Shown here in pieces: positions 11,201 to 23,062 of a stretch of 64,000 bases of DNA. The position numbers were made by a program, and so were the translations under genes. The stretch is from Pogostemon cablin (taxonomy: Eukaryota; Streptophyta; Magnoliopsida; Lamiales; Lamiaceae), in assembly GCA_023678885.1 (NCBI GenBank), contig CM042966.1:24194028-24258027 (forward strand), written 5' to 3'. The notes under the pieces were generated by a model, which saw only the letters and a list, made by a program, of their open reading frames with translations, did no database searches and had not been told where the DNA came from. The first letter of the stretch is position 1, and every line of letters begins with the position of its first letter.

Positions 11201-14200
11201 TATTCAAATTTCCAAGGTTGCACCCACTTGAATTTCCTAGGAATTGAGAATACAATCAGGACTCAGTAGTAGATAGGAACATGAGTGGTTGTGGTCTTAG
11301 TTATTGTACCGGGACAAAAAAAAAGATCATTTTTGTCTTGTCATGCTTCTTAGTTTAAAGCATTATCGTATTCTATCAAGATGTGAGCCCTCCAAGAAGT
11401 TCTTCATTCATCTATTAATCGGTTAAATCATATCCAGAGTAGTTATAACTTTAGAGTGACACATGAGTTCTTGTTAGGGTATCATTTGTTACACATGAAC
11501 ACAGGGTTTAGAAGAAAATAACATACATAGATTCCTCGATTGAGGTGCTTTGCCACAAACCAAAATGGGTTGCAATAGATAATTTCCACATAAAATCCTT
11601 AGGTAAACTACAAGATACAACAATTTAAATTGGTTCAAGGCCATGAAAAAAGCCATAAGACCAAGTACTACATAGCAGAAAACCCAAGGTTATGAGGAAA
11701 AACTAATCTGAAGTAAGGAAGTAATTGATTTGAAATCAAATTACAGAAATCAATAAATTGAAGGTGAACTCATGTCTTCTTCATCATACGTCTATGCATC
11801 TGGATAGGCTTCGGTTTCACTCTTTCAATTGCCTCCCCTGCGGCCCTGCCTTAGCAGCCTTGATCTCAAGGCTGAAATCAGAATAACATTTCACCCTCAT
11901 ACATCCAAGTCTATTCATCATCATCAAAATTCTGCCATTTTATCAACACATGTTCAATGTTTGCCCCTACTAACTGAACTGAATGACGACCAGCGCATGT
12001 TTCTACAGAAAAGGAGGATTGATTGCCAGCCGCTCTTCTAGTAGTGAGGGCGAAGCCACTGCCCCGTTTCAACAGGGACACATGAAATACCGTGTGTAAG
12101 TGCCACTCCAGAAGTAACTATAGACAGTATGCTGAAGTACCATTGTGTTCTACCATCAGAAATGGTCCAAGCATCGAGGCGCTAACTTGGTGTTGCCTGC
12201 TGGAAATAAGGAGTGTTGGCTGGGGTAATGGTGAAACTTCAGATAAATGGAGTCGACCACGTTGAACTTGAGGGATCGTCTTATCTTGTTAGCTAATCTA
12301 TTCATCCTTTCTTGAGTTTTTAATCAATGATGCTCAAGATGCTTTCCGAATAGAAGGTTTGAGGCCACCCCAAAAACATGCCTAAGTATTGTTCAGGTGG
12401 TAAATTTGGTAGATGTCAACCTGTTCCTCAAACAGAGGCAGGTATTCTTCTAAAGAGCCAATCTGGCAAGTAGTTTGTGTAACATAGTATGCATTCCAAG
12501 CGGAAGTGTCCTTAAATTGCTCCACCAATTCATGCGAATACCTTTCTAATGGAGCGTTGGGATTGCAGTGTAGATCACATGGGGCCCAAAACTCTTTCAG
12601 TCATGCTAGTAAGAGCCAATTTGACATGCTCATGAGTGTCATAGACAAGAATATTGTTCTACTTGGCGTGCCAAGCCATAGGGTCAGACTCCGTCGAATA
12701 TAGGCTGGTCTAATTTGGGATGGCTGCACTTCATTGATGACCCCGGCTCAGTGACTGCCATGTTGTGCTTGTGGGGATGACGTCAATCCCGTGAACTGCC
12801 ACCATCACAGAGGGGATGGGAATACCTGCTGGTGGAGGGACATTGTGACAGCCACCGAAGTCTGTCCCGTGGCTTCCAGATTCATGAACACGGATTGGAA
12901 CATGGATTCAAGAGAGTCAAGATGATCAATATTTTTGTCTGTAGCAGTCATGAACATGGCGATGACCTACTGATCCTGCATTTTTGCAACTGATTCAAGT
13001 CTCTCTTTCTCTATCTTGGTGAGGATGTTTGTCATGGTTGAAGAGAGATCCCGCAGGTCGGACCAATTATTACATACGACCACAGGGTGAAGAAGAAAAT
13101 AATATACACAGATTCCTCGATTGATGACCACAGAGACTAGCTATGTACAAACCAATTAGGTTGCAATAGATAATTTCTGCCTTAAACAGTAAGCTTACAA
13201 TTGTCTAAATAGGTTCATGGCCCATGAACAAAGCCTTATGCCCATTTACTGCTAAATAGAAAACCTAGGCAATAAGGAAAAACTAATCTGAAATAAGGAA
13301 TTAATTATTTGAACTTTTGAAGTCAAAGTACTGAAATAATAAATTAAAGATGAACTTATGTCTTCTTCGTCATTTGCCTACGCACCTGAATAGGCCTCAT
13401 TCTGGTTTTAGATTCAAAAGCATTTTGGGTTTGTAATGAACCAATAGATGAATATTTATATATTATTGGTATACTCAAGAAGATATTTTGTGACTTTCCC
13501 TTCTTATGGAAGAAGGGATTTGCTTGCACATGACATTGTTGCTGTTATTATATTTTGAGATATGCATTTTTTATCTTTTGCAGTGCTATGCAGCTTGGTA
13601 TGCCGCATGTCCAGGACTGAAAGTATTGACCCCATATTCTTCAGAAGACGCTCGTGGCTTGCTTAAGGCTGCTATTAGAGATCCCGATCCTGTTGTGTTT
13701 CTTGAAAATGAATTGTTGTAAGTAGTATTATGGTGATGTTTTTTTTTTCAACACCAATATATATGTGTGGTTATGAGCCAATTTTTATTTATGTATACTT
13801 CTCAGATATGGTGAATCATTTCCTGTCTCGGCTGAAGCTCTTGATTCCAGCTTCTGTCTTCCCATTGGCAAAGCTAAGGTATATTATACAAAGTTAAAGT
13901 ACATTATGTTTTTTACCTCGTGTTTAAAAATATTAATAATTTTTTTTTCTGTAAATTTTTTGACAGATTGAACGTGAAGGAAAGGATATAACAATCACGG
14001 CTTTTTCAAAGATGGTTGGGTATTCCCTTCAGGTCTGTCATTTAATTGTGAATGAATGGAGGTGAACTATTCATCTCTGTCAAATGATTGTCCTCTCAAC
14101 TAAGCCTATATAAGGCCTCCAAAACATAATTAATTTGTGGAGATTCATACTCAATTCTCTTGCAAAATTTGAATTAATTTTTCGTTCTTAACTTTACTTG

Positions 14201-16779
14201 ATCAAGCTGACACTTAAGAGAAATCTGTTTAGTGTTTTATATGAAACTGCAACTCGATATATTCCTCACTTCTTATTGCGATTTGAACATGTTTAGGCAG
14301 CTGAGATTCTTGCTAAAGAAGGGATTAGTGCTGAGGTAACTCAACAAAAGTTTATTTATTGAATGCAGAGTTACAAATGAGAATTCTTTGATCCTAATCT
14401 AATTGGCCTGTCCTTTTTGTTTTCTGCAGGTGATAAATCTTCGTTCCATCCGCCCTCTTGACAGATCTACAATAAATGCTTCTGTTAGGAAAACAAATAG
14501 GCTTGTCACTGTCGAAGAAGGATTCCCTCAACATGGCGTTGGTGCTGAAATATGGTCATTCACTTTATATTACATCATCCCCCCTCCCTACGAGCCCTCT
14601 CTTTTCCCATTATATGTAGTTATTTAATCTGAATTTTTCTTTTCAGTGCTTCTGTTGTTGAAGATAGTTTCGAGTATCTTGATGCACGTATAGAGAGGAT
14701 TGCTGGGGCTGATGTTCCCACACCCTATGCTGCAAATCTTGAGAGGATGGCATTTCCACAGGTTTGTACTGTCTTGGTTTTATCTGCTGATTCATAATTG
14801 AAAAAACTCTGCATTTGATAGTGATGTGTGTTTCTTAATGCTATGAGATATTGGGGGGGCTACTTTGCCTGAAAAATAGGTATGCGGCAGACTAGGTCCG
14901 TTTATGCATATATGATGTCTCTCCTTTAATGTTTAATCCCCGAAGAGATTGTATCTAGTTTGATGGCCGATCTTTGATTTAATTGAGTCTTCAGTTTCTA
15001 AATTTTTTAAATGGCAGCGCTATTAACATGCCCAAATCCTTGCACGCACCAATATTTCTTGACCAAAATTGTAAAATGACTCATTTCAACCTTAACTGAA
15101 TTTAATACTAATTTTAATTATTCATGCATCCAATACGCACTAATAATTTACATCTCTTCCATTGTAGTAGGAATACTTATGGATTGTAGTAGATTGTTGA
15201 AACTTGAGACCCATAATCTAAGTTTATTTCATAATATTCCTTTTTTATTATGTCGTTTTTCTGTTAAAATCATATTGTAATTTACTTTCTGCTTATACGT
15301 GATTGTAGCTTGTAAAAATAAAATGTGAATTCAGGACAATTTGGTGGAAAATGGTGGGATTTTTGGACAAGTTGGTCGAAAAATTATAGAATATTCTACA
15401 TACCAGAGTTGAAAGATCATATTTACAGTAAAATAAGGTTAATGATTATAGGTATTTATTTGGCAAGTATGGAATGGTGTCAAGAGTGGCTACGGGTGTA
15501 TATATAACTAGACAGAATGGTGTGTATGTGGAGGATTTAGAGTGTTAATAGCCTGCAGATTAGAGTCCCTTTTTGAATTAAAAAATATATTTAAAATAAG
15601 TAGATTATAGATATTAAGTAGTAGGATTTTTGGAATTTGAAATTTGAATTTACAATTAGATCAAAACAAGTAGGTTTTTTATTACCAAGTAAAATTCGCA
15701 TTTATAAGCTGTAAACAAATATATTTTTAGTGATAATAATTTAAAAGGTCTTGTAACTTTAGGTAAATCCGCATTTAATCTTTTAACAATTTACTTTTTC
15801 AATTTTAGTCTTTTATGTCTATGTATATTTTGTATGGAAATTGATAAATGTCACTGAAATTAATTAAATGGATAGGTAAAGTGATAACACGAGTCCACCT
15901 AAAGTTAGTTGACCTTTAAAAGAAAAAGCTCTGTACTATTATCCAGCTAGACGATGATGACCTTTCATCACCAGGTAACACTGTGCAGTTTAGACCCACG
16001 TAGTCAGCGGAACTTTTCCTAAAAATGATTAGACATGAGATGGCAAAAAGATAATTCTTGTAATTAATATGACGAAGTGAAAAAAGTTAGTTCATCACGT
16101 CATATATAATCCAATCTATTTACTCCCTCTGTCCCTGTTAAAGTTTCATGTTCTTCTCATTTGGATGTTCTAATAAAACTCACACCCCAAATTTGAGAAA
16201 CAAAACCCAAACAAATAACCAGTGAACCCTCAATACATTTTATATTTAAAATGCCATCCTTAGTCCTTGCCTAACGCATATATAACAATATGGAGTATTT
16301 TATATATTACCTAAAAGGTAAATTACCAATAAAAAGTCAAAAAAGTAAGTAAAAAAAATTCTTAAACTCTTTGTCTACTGTAAGTGCAAAACTACTTCTA
16401 GGACGGTAGTAGTTTATCTCTAATGGTTGAGTGCAATTTCCCCCGTGTTTATGGCTAAGTTTTTTTAATTTTATTGTTGAAGTAATTCCAATTGTGCTAA
16501 ATTGTGACTTTTGAGTTATGTAAAAGAACAAGTCTTGGGTGAGACTGTTTCCTTGAATCCCATGACACAGGGAAAGTGATACTATATTTTTATAATTCAA
16601 AAAGGAAATTGATACTCTTATCAAGAAAAGTGGTGTTGGTCTCAGGGCATGCCGTGACAACATTTTTTTTTTCTCTTGATCTGTTGCTCTTCATACTCAA
16701 AAATCAAAATGATCATCTATATTGTCAGGTTGAAGATATTGTTCGTGCAGCAAAGAGAGTCTGTCACAGGTCAATATAA
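8207..16779 (+). CDS. PDHB: Pyruvate dehydrogenase E1 component subunit beta, mitochondrial
   Basis: This is the beta subunit of the thiamine-diphosphate-dependent E1 of the mitochondrial pyruvate dehydrogenase complex, which decarboxylates pyruvate and passes the acetyl group to E2. Fourteen exons with GT/AG borders: 8207-8257, 8452-8511, 8886-8966, 9087-9113, 9196-9258, 9345-9431, 10477-10602, 13584-13717, 13806-13878, 13967-14032, 14297-14335, 14430-14554, 14647-14761, 16729-16779. They sum to 1098 nt, or 365 residues plus stop, close to the Arabidopsis protein. Residues 1-37 are basic, Ser/Ala-rich and almost free of acids, as in a mitochondrial presequence. Mature motifs include MTVRDALNSAIDEEM, GEYQGAYK, FMTFNFSMQAIDHIINSAAK, FRGPNGAAAGVGAQHSQ and VTVEEGFPQHGVGAEIC. 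No frame break is visible. Intron 7 (about 3 kb) and intron 13 (about 2 kb) are long; intron 7 holds a retrotransposon. Confidence 0.96.
10805..11160. repeat. Possible inserted repeat in PDHB intron 7
   Basis: Two similar words, GATGTGGGATGATATAACAA (10860) and CCAATGTAGGATATAACAGC (11130), bracket about 250 bp of sequence richer in GC than the rest of the intron (GGCAACCCGCCCTACGGCC). The composition and the end repeats suggest a small inserted element. No coding frame and no target duplication was found. Confidence 0.3.
11487..11827 (-). repeat. LTR (3' in element orientation) of the intron 7 element
   Basis: Direct repeat partner of 13068-13416. Plus-strand ends are TGTTACA and TTTCA. Divergence is high, so the insertion is old. 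Confidence 0.55.
13068..13416 (-). repeat. LTR (5' in element orientation) of the intron 7 element
   Basis: Direct repeat partner of 11487-11827. It ends 167 bp before PDHB exon 8, whose acceptor (TTTTGCAG) is intact. Confidence 0.55.
14762..16728 (+). other. Long intron 13 of PDHB
   Basis: About 2 kb between the penultimate and last coding exons. It is AT-rich with no supported gene. A MITE-like end (TTTACTCCCTCTGTCCCTGT) lies near 16119. The acceptor reads ATATTGTCAG, and the final exon encodes only VEDIVRAAKRVCHRSI. Confidence 0.6.
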
Positions 16780-17339
16780 TCACTGGAAAACGCTTGGAAT
16801 TGAAAAGGAACGGAAGTCATCGATATTCCTCGTATGAATTTCTTTCATGTTTATTTTTCTTTATACTTCTTTGCGTTCAAGACTCTTGCTCAGGGAATTA
16901 GATGATTCCCCGAATATTAGTGTTATGTTTAGTCTAGCTAGCAACATGAACTTTTACAGGAAATAAGTTTGATACCTTCTTTTATTTATGGCAAATTTTG
17001 ATGATTTAAATTTTGTAAAACAGATTGATTGAAGGAATAGCCATAAGCTTAACAACTTCTTCTGGCCCTTTGATAAATTTGAAGAACAATGTCCAAATTT
17101 TCATATTTCAAATGCTGCATTATACTTTTATGTTTTATTTGGTAATTAAATACAACCAACCACCAATATAGGCTAAAGTCTCTTGTGCCCTAATTTAGGG
17201 CATGGAATGGACCCCTTATAATTTAGGGTAGTTATTGGGTGGGGTTTCAATTCCTATCTAACAATAAACTCTCTACTATAAGCTATCATATATTGCTATG
17301 TACCATCTCTACCATTTTTCAGGGCATGGGTGGTGTTGC
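16780..17339. other. 3' flank of PDHB, no gene seen
   Basis: AT-rich sequence that should include the PDHB 3' UTR. No strong AATAAA signal is seen close to the stop. Around 17190-17330 are diverged copies of GCCCTAATTTAGGGCATGG and GGGCATGGGTGGTGTTGCCC that look like part of a small repeat. Confidence 0.4.
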
Positions 17340-17501
17340 CCTAATAATGGTTGGGTAAACCATGAATAGTGATTATATGTATGTTTTGGATTTTAATAGG
17401 GTAGATATTAATTTTATATCAAATCAATATATAAAAATGTATTAATTTATATAAAAAAATAGATGAGAGAGAAATAAAGAGAGAAAGTGTATTAATTGAG
17501 G

Positions 17502-18279
17502 TAGAGCCGTCAAAATGGGTTGGCCGTCGGGCTGAACTGTACCCCCCTATATAATTGGTGGGTTGGGCTGAGTATTTCTAGCCCGCAACCCGCCTAGGCC
17601 CGCCAGCCAAATGCGCTGGTTGAGGCAGGTTTGGCCCGCTCCGCCCCGCCTAAGTCCGTCACATGTCAAACTCGAGAGAAATGTCTAAAGTTTATCTTTT
17701 GTGTATTATACTTTACAAAAGTTTACTGCTTTAAACATGCTCTTTTAATTCTTGATTTAGATTGACAATTTGAAAAAAAAAATTGATTATGTTTAGGTAA
17801 TTATTTTGTTTGGGGGTAATTAATATTTGTGTTAGTATTTATATTCTTGCAGATTAGAAAAAAAAAATTATGGACTTTGTCGATTTGAATTAAAGTAATA
17901 CTAATATATATGATATTAGAAATGCGAACTCAAGTAGTAAATATAAGTAGAGGGAATTTTCAAATGTTTGAATTTTTTTTTTTTGTGAAGAGAGTGGTTG
18001 GTAAGAATGCAGATTCTATATGTATCATGTTTATGTTGATATTATATCATTTTGTACCATTATTTTGGTATTTCATTTTAATAATATCATCCCTAATTAA
18101 AAAGAAAAAAAAAATTCGCGGGTTGGCCCGCCATAACCCGCAATCCTCCCTTGAATGGGTTGGACCGAATATTTCTAGCCCGCAACCCGCCTAGGCCCGC
18201 CCGCCTAAGCCCGCCAAAATGCGCGGGTTGAGGCGGGTTTTGGCCCGCCCTGCCCCGCTGACCCGTTTTGACAGCTCTA
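17502..18279. mobile_element. Non-autonomous hAT-type element with perfect 8-bp TSD
   Basis: The left end is TAGAGCCGTCAAAATGGGT and the right end is ACCCGTTTTGACAGCTCTA, an inverted pair with two mismatches. Both ends are flanked by AATTGAGG (17494-17501 and 18280-18287), an 8-bp target duplication as expected for hAT. Inside each end is a GC-rich block of GCCCGCAACCCGCCTAGGCC words in the same orientation. The AT-rich middle has no transposase. It depends on a transposase supplied from elsewhere. Confidence 0.8.
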
Positions 18280-18292
18280 AATTGAGGATAGA

Positions 18293-18294
<2 letters not shown>

Positions 18295-18377
<83 letters not shown>
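18295..18377. repeat. (TA)n microsatellite, 83 bp
   Basis: An uninterrupted AT/TA dinucleotide run. In the paralogous repeat copy near 640 the same place has only GATATATAGG, so the tract has expanded from a short seed. Confidence 0.95.
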
Positions 18378-18381
<4 letters not shown>

Positions 18382-18440
18382 CTGGAGATGGATTATGAAA
18401 ATAAAAACTTGGGTTTGAAACCTGGAAATAGACGTCTGTT

Positions 18441-19678
18441 TCTTGTGTCGTAAAAGTATCATGTTTTACTCTGAAAAAAAAATCCTCTAGAATTCATCAA
18501 CTTATGTCAAATCATAGTGTAGAGCAAAGATCGTTGTTCAAACTTCTTGTTTTGATATGAATGCTTTGCTTTGTTCATGACTTGGAGTTGGTTTCATGGC
18601 GTGTATGCATACTCAATTTGAAAGAACTAAGATAACGAGGTCTAAGGGCAATGTTTAACCACTAAAGATAAATTCATTACACAACACTCGGGTGTAGCAT
18701 GTGTGTATAAGACTTTGTATTTGTTTGTCTGGTTTGGGTCCTTAAACCCCGTAAAAGTCTATCCATTGTTTACGGAGCAACACTTTGTGTGATACCGGCC
18801 CCATAATAAGACTATTTTTATCTCTTTTTAATTAGTTATCACTTTTCATTTAATTAGGTGTCATTTTTCATTGAAATGTTATCACTTTTTATATGTCTCA
18901 AGAAATTCCTTCTATTAAATAATTTCATGCAAGTGTTTGTTTTGTTTATGAATCGCGTACGGCGTACCAACGTTAAATGCTCTCAAACGGTAACTGGAGG
19001 GCTTTTAGTTTAGTGCCAAGAAATGGAACTCAATTTCTCAAAATCAATTATATATTCAATATTTTTCTTTAGGCTTTATTATTAATTTAAAAGTATAATT
19101 ATAATTAATGGGGCATCACAAAGATTCCACATTAAACTAGTTCGATGATAAACTCCCTCGAGCCTTAATGGTGTTCTTCTAATGGTTATTTCATCCGGAC
19201 ATGAAATTCTCTACTTCTTGTTTTCTTCAATCAAGAAGTGTTCAATTTATAGAGGTTAGTTTGATAGGTAGTAAATTTCTTGGACTTTATTGTATGTTCT
19301 AGTGGTTTGATCCGATAATGCTCCATTTAAGGATTTAGTGTTATTTTTAAGGTATAATTATAATTTTTTTACAGTAGTTCATATCATATTTTATATTTAT
19401 AGTTTATAACATATCTTCTTTTTGTTTTATGTTTTTTTTATGTGTAATTATCTTTCCAACTTGAAAATAAAGTTATGTATAAATTTTGTTTAACTGACAA
19501 ATTAGATTGATTGTATTTCAAAACTGAATTAGGATCAACTCCAAGGGAGGAAATTTACCTCTCACTAAAAGTTTTCATATTTCTGGTTTAATGAATATAT
19601 ATATATATATTTACTTCAATTTCAATTTAATCTCAACTTTTGAGATTTAGCAAAAAAGACCACCACCTTTGAATCTTG
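18441..19678. other. AT-rich intergenic DNA, no gene seen
   Basis: No frame with recognisable protein similarity, no paired repeat and no RNA gene was seen. A short (TA)n lies at about 19596-19610. Confidence 0.4.
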
Positions 19679-19686
19679 TTGCGAAT

Positions 19687-20152
19687 AAGGATGACAATTC
19701 GTGCTAGTGGGTTGGTTTCATATCGACACGATTGTGACACGACATGATAAGGGCAAATCCGAACACGACACAATAAGAATTCGTTTCGACATGACACGAA
19801 CACGAAAAATATCGGGTTGACATGAGACGAGACGATAACAACACGATAAGAAAATAAATAATAAAAAAATAAAAAGTACTAATTAAAAATAATAATTTTA
19901 ATAAAAAAAATATATTTTATAAAATTATTAATGAATATTTTTATTATATATTTACCAAATTTATATTTATATTGGGTTGTTAACAGGTTAATATGTCATC
20001 TGTTAATTTTTATCGTTCTTAACGGGTTAACACGAACCCGATACGAAATTTTTGTGCCCTTATCGGGTGACACACACGAACCCAATAAGGTCACACACTA
20101 ACCCGCAATTATCCTATCGTGCTCGTGTCGTGTTGGGAATTACCACCTCTTG
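19687..20152. mobile_element. Probable small hAT-like element
   Basis: The left end AAGGATGACAATTCG and the reverse complement of the right end AAGAGGTGGTAATTCC form an imperfect inverted repeat. Both ends continue into GACACGA and ACGACACGAACACG-type words. Flanking sequence shows TTGCGAAT (19679-19686) and TTTCGAAT (20153-20160), seven of eight bases identical. The middle is AT-rich and non-coding. Confidence 0.5.
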
Positions 20153-20336
20153 TTTCGAATTGCAATCATCGTGCAATCAAAGTTGTCCAATCACTGACAT
20201 GGCTTTGACCTTTTCCATGTCAGCTTCCACGTCATCATTGAGTTTATTGCAGGAAAAATCACAATCTTTACTTAAATTGCAATTTAATCCAAACCTTTGA
20301 AATTTTGGAAATCAATTTTTTTTTTCAAATTGCACC

Positions 20337-20798
20337 TATAACAACAAATTTGTATTTATGATAAAATAAATACAAGAGAATAACAATAATAAAAAAAGGA
20401 TTAAACTTGATAATTTAAGAAACAATCTCTATCTATCCTCTAATTCTTCTCTCGAACCAATTTGGACTTTGACTGGTTGTGTTGACCGCGCTGATAGCAT
20501 TGACTGCAATGGAGGAGGGCTCCTTATATAGGTGAAGGGTGAGGACGCCCCATAAATAAATCACAGTCTGATTGGTCCAAGGCTGATTTGACCTGATTTT
20601 GTGGGCTTTGGCCTTTCACTTGCTTAGGCTTTAAGTCAGACTTATTTGACTGGATCTTGCCTAATTATCAATTATTTAGTCATTTATTTTAGGAATAGAT
20701 TTATTAAATCCCTTAATAAATAAATAATTAATTGATAATTATTGCATTAATTTGCCACATATTTTTCTTTAATAGGCAATAAAATTCAAGTGCCTACA
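20337..20798 (-). repeat. LTR of gag-only element (3' in element orientation), internally deleted
   Basis: 462 bp. It matches 23156-23988 at both ends (from AACAA.AAATTTGTAT to AAATTCAAGTGC.TACA) but lacks the central part with GGATCTTCAGTTGAAAC and the repeated CTTAGCACCTTGATC words. Confidence 0.75.
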
Positions 20799-21029
20799 AA
20801 TGCCCCTCGCATTTTATTCACGGACACCTTTGTGTTGAAGTGAACAAATTGCGATAATCCATTCTTGATCAACATGATTGAATTTTATTGCTTGCCTCAC
20901 CAACTTGATATGAATAGCCTGAATTATGACTGAACTTAGCAGAGTACCAAGCTGCTTACGTACCTCTTTGAAGAGGATCAAATCATAACGTAGTTCAAGG
21001 AACATGATTTGGTTTGAATGGGGGGTGCC
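20799..21029 (-). other. Element interior next to the 3' LTR
   Basis: Part of the gag-only element. A 63-codon minus-strand frame (21005-20814) has no recognised similarity and is probably not a gene. Confidence 0.35.
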
Positions 21030-21695
21030 GTATACATTTTATACTCATGCGGGACAGGAGTAACATGCAGTTTAGGCTCGTGCGTTATGGAGTGTTGAAC
21101 TTGAATTTGTTGACATTTTATACTCGTGTCAATGAGTCTTGAATTTGAACTTGTAGACAGTTATACTCGTGTCAAGGAGCCTTGTGTGGACATTTTTCAC
21201 TAGTGTCAAGGAGTATTGTGTGAATAGTTTTCGCTCGTGCTGAGGAGCTTTGTGTGTAGAGAGTTTATTCTCTTCCCAAGGAGATTTTATTTGATGTGTA
21301 GATAGTTTATACTCATATCAAGGAGTATCGAACATGTAAAGAGTTTTGTCTCTTCTCAAGGAGATATATGGACATATCAAGGAGTATAGTGTGGATAGTT
21401 TTTGCTCGTATCGAGGAGCCTTGAATTTGATTTGTGTTAGATAGTTTAGGCTCGTATCAAGGAGCATGACTTGAGACTTTTTAGATAGTTTAAGCTCGTA
21501 TCAAGAAGCATGACTTGTAGATAGTTTTAGCTCATGTCAAGGAGCGTGATGTAGATAGTTTTCGCTCGTGTCAGGGAGCGTGATGTAGACAATTTTCGCT
21601 CGTGTCAGGGAGATTTGACATGGGAGATTTTAGATAGTTTAAGTTCGTATCAAGGAGCGTAATGCAGACAGTTTTAGCTCGTATCAAGGAGCTTT
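21030..21695. repeat. Minisatellite inside the gag-only element
   Basis: About 15 diverged copies, 30-45 bp apart, of a unit close to GATAGTTTTCGCTCGTGTCA followed by AGGAGCGTGATGTA. Variants change CTCGTGTC to CTCGTATC or CTCTTCTC and the G count of AGGAGC. It lies between gag and the 3' LTR, where autonomous elements have pol. No coding frame is conserved through it. Confidence 0.8.
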
Positions 21696-21869
21696 ATGTT
21701 TAAGTTTGTCAAGTGTTCATTGCCCCTAATCTTGGGATGCATTATTTTCTCTTGCTTCAACTTCATTTCTATTAATCTTTATAGAAACTGCAGCCTTTGT
21801 TTGTGGTTCCTCTTCCAAGGGCTCATCGAAGGACATGTATTCAAAATTGTAAGAGTCTTGAATAGAGGG

Positions 21870-23062
21870 TCATTCGATGTCATTTGATGTCAGAGTTAAC
21901 TCCATGTCGTGAGCTCTTGAAGCCAACTCTTCAAAAGTTTTAGGCCGAATTCCTTGAAGTATGTAGTTAAGATTCCATTGCATCCCTTGAATGCACATTC
22001 TATTGCTGAAGTTTTTGATTGGTTTTTTGCAATTGAGGCTTAGACTCCTCCGTCTATTGATGTAATAGATGACATATTCTTCATCTCTTTGACAAGTATT
22101 TGTTAGCTCCATCATGCTAACAGTTCTTCGTGTGCTATAGAAACGGTTGAGGAATTCTTTTTCCATTTTTCCCCAACTGTCAATGGTGTTAGCTTTCAAG
22201 TCAATAAACTAATTAAAGGCATTTCCTTTCAGAGATCGGATTAATTACCTCACTATATGATCCCCATAGGTCCCAGCATTATTGCATGTCTCGACAAAGT
22301 GCGCCACATGTTGTCTTGGATTACCTTTGTCGTAAAATTGTTGAAACTTAGGAGGGTGGTAGTCAGTTGGCATCCTCAAGTTATTAATCCTCTTTGTATA
22401 TGGCTTGGCGTAGGTTGAAGAAGATTTGGAGCTCCTTTCAAACTTATCTTTTATCATATTTATCACGATATTCTTTAATTGGTTGATAGGAAGCGTTCCG
22501 TCAGTTGAAACTTGTATCTTATCCTCAGCTGGCTTTTCTTCAGGTGAAAATATTTCGTCGAGTCTTTCTCCTGGTGCTTATCCTCAACTTGATTCTTATT
22601 TGTACGACTTGTCTCCCCATTCTCTATTTTCTTCATAAGTTCGGAGATTTTTAAACCTTAAGCTTCCATGTGCTTGTTGAGTTCTTCATTGGCTTTCATC
22701 ATACTTGCGCGTTGATCCTCAATGGTCATATCACTTGTCGTCATCACTGCATCTTCAATTGAGGCAGGTGGTGAGCTTGCCGTGGAGCAAGGAGTTAAGC
22801 AGATATAGTCATCTTCACCATCTTTGTCGCTGTGCAATGGCTTATTGAGAGTAATCCCCACCATACGATTTGTCTTTGAGGAGCCTTCAGACATACTTCT
22901 TGTAACGACTTCAACCTTTTCAGTTTGCAACTCTGGAGGTTTTGATGTAGTAGTCCTTCGTATCGCAATCTTTAGCGGAGTCATAACTTGCGTCTTCACA
23001 GCTTGTAGCTCTAAAGACTTTGAGGTAGATGACCTTTTTATCGCGATCCTAAGAGGAGTCAT
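21870..23062 (-). pseudogene. Retrotransposon gag protein (Ty3/gypsy-type), broken
   Basis: Three minus-strand segments give a recognisable plant gag. 23062-22658 is an N-terminal part with two copies of MTPL.IAI.R..TSK. 22466-22245 includes MPTDYHPPKFQQFYDKGNPR and HVAHFVETCNNAGTYGDHIV. 22199-21870 includes WGKMEKEFLNRFYSTRRTVS and YILQGIRPKTFEELASRAHD. These are the conserved blocks of the retrotransposon gag family (PF03732-type). The segments are in different frames or separated by stops (after DHIVR near 22245 and near 22640), so no intact gag is made. A protease or zinc knuckle was not seen downstream. Confidence 0.75.

Larger units (their letters stand above)
11487..13416 (-). mobile_element. 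Degenerate LTR retrotransposon in PDHB intron 7
   Basis: Two direct repeats of about 340 bp (11487-11827 and 13068-13416) bracket a 1.24-kb interior. They share GAAGAAAATAA, ATTCCTCGATTGA, GGTTGCAATAGATAATTTC and AAGGAAAAACTAATCTGAA. On the minus strand the interior next to the right repeat gives a gag-like start (ATGACAAACATCCTCACC near 13035, then a charged stretch with LDSLESMFQSVFMNLE) and, further on, words such as WHAKVEQY-like sequence seen in Ty3/gypsy gag. No pol is present. The element lies antisense to the gene. Family assignment is tentative, and no clear target duplication was found. Confidence 0.6.
17340..18440. mobile_element. MITE-like repeat, copy B, split by a hAT-type element
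   Basis: 17340-17501 and 18288-18440 together match copy A at 445-725. Between them sits the 778-bp element at 17502-18279. The match resumes at the same point (AATTGAGG then AGAGA), so copy A shows the empty site. The right part carries an 83-bp (TA)n tract at 18295-18377. Confidence 0.55.

Noticed and set aside
11482..13401. TCATT at 11482 and 13397 as target duplication of the intron 7 element
   Set aside because: The right copy would place the LTR end before TTTCA/GATTCA, which still align between the two LTRs; probably chance.
18277..18462. Minus-strand frame with a long Tyr-Ile repeat
   Set aside because: It is a translation of the (TA)n microsatellite.
21030..21695. Regular short repeats that could suggest a CRISPR array
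   Set aside because: Units are diverged and directly joined without unique spacers of fixed length, and the context is a plant LTR retrotransposon.
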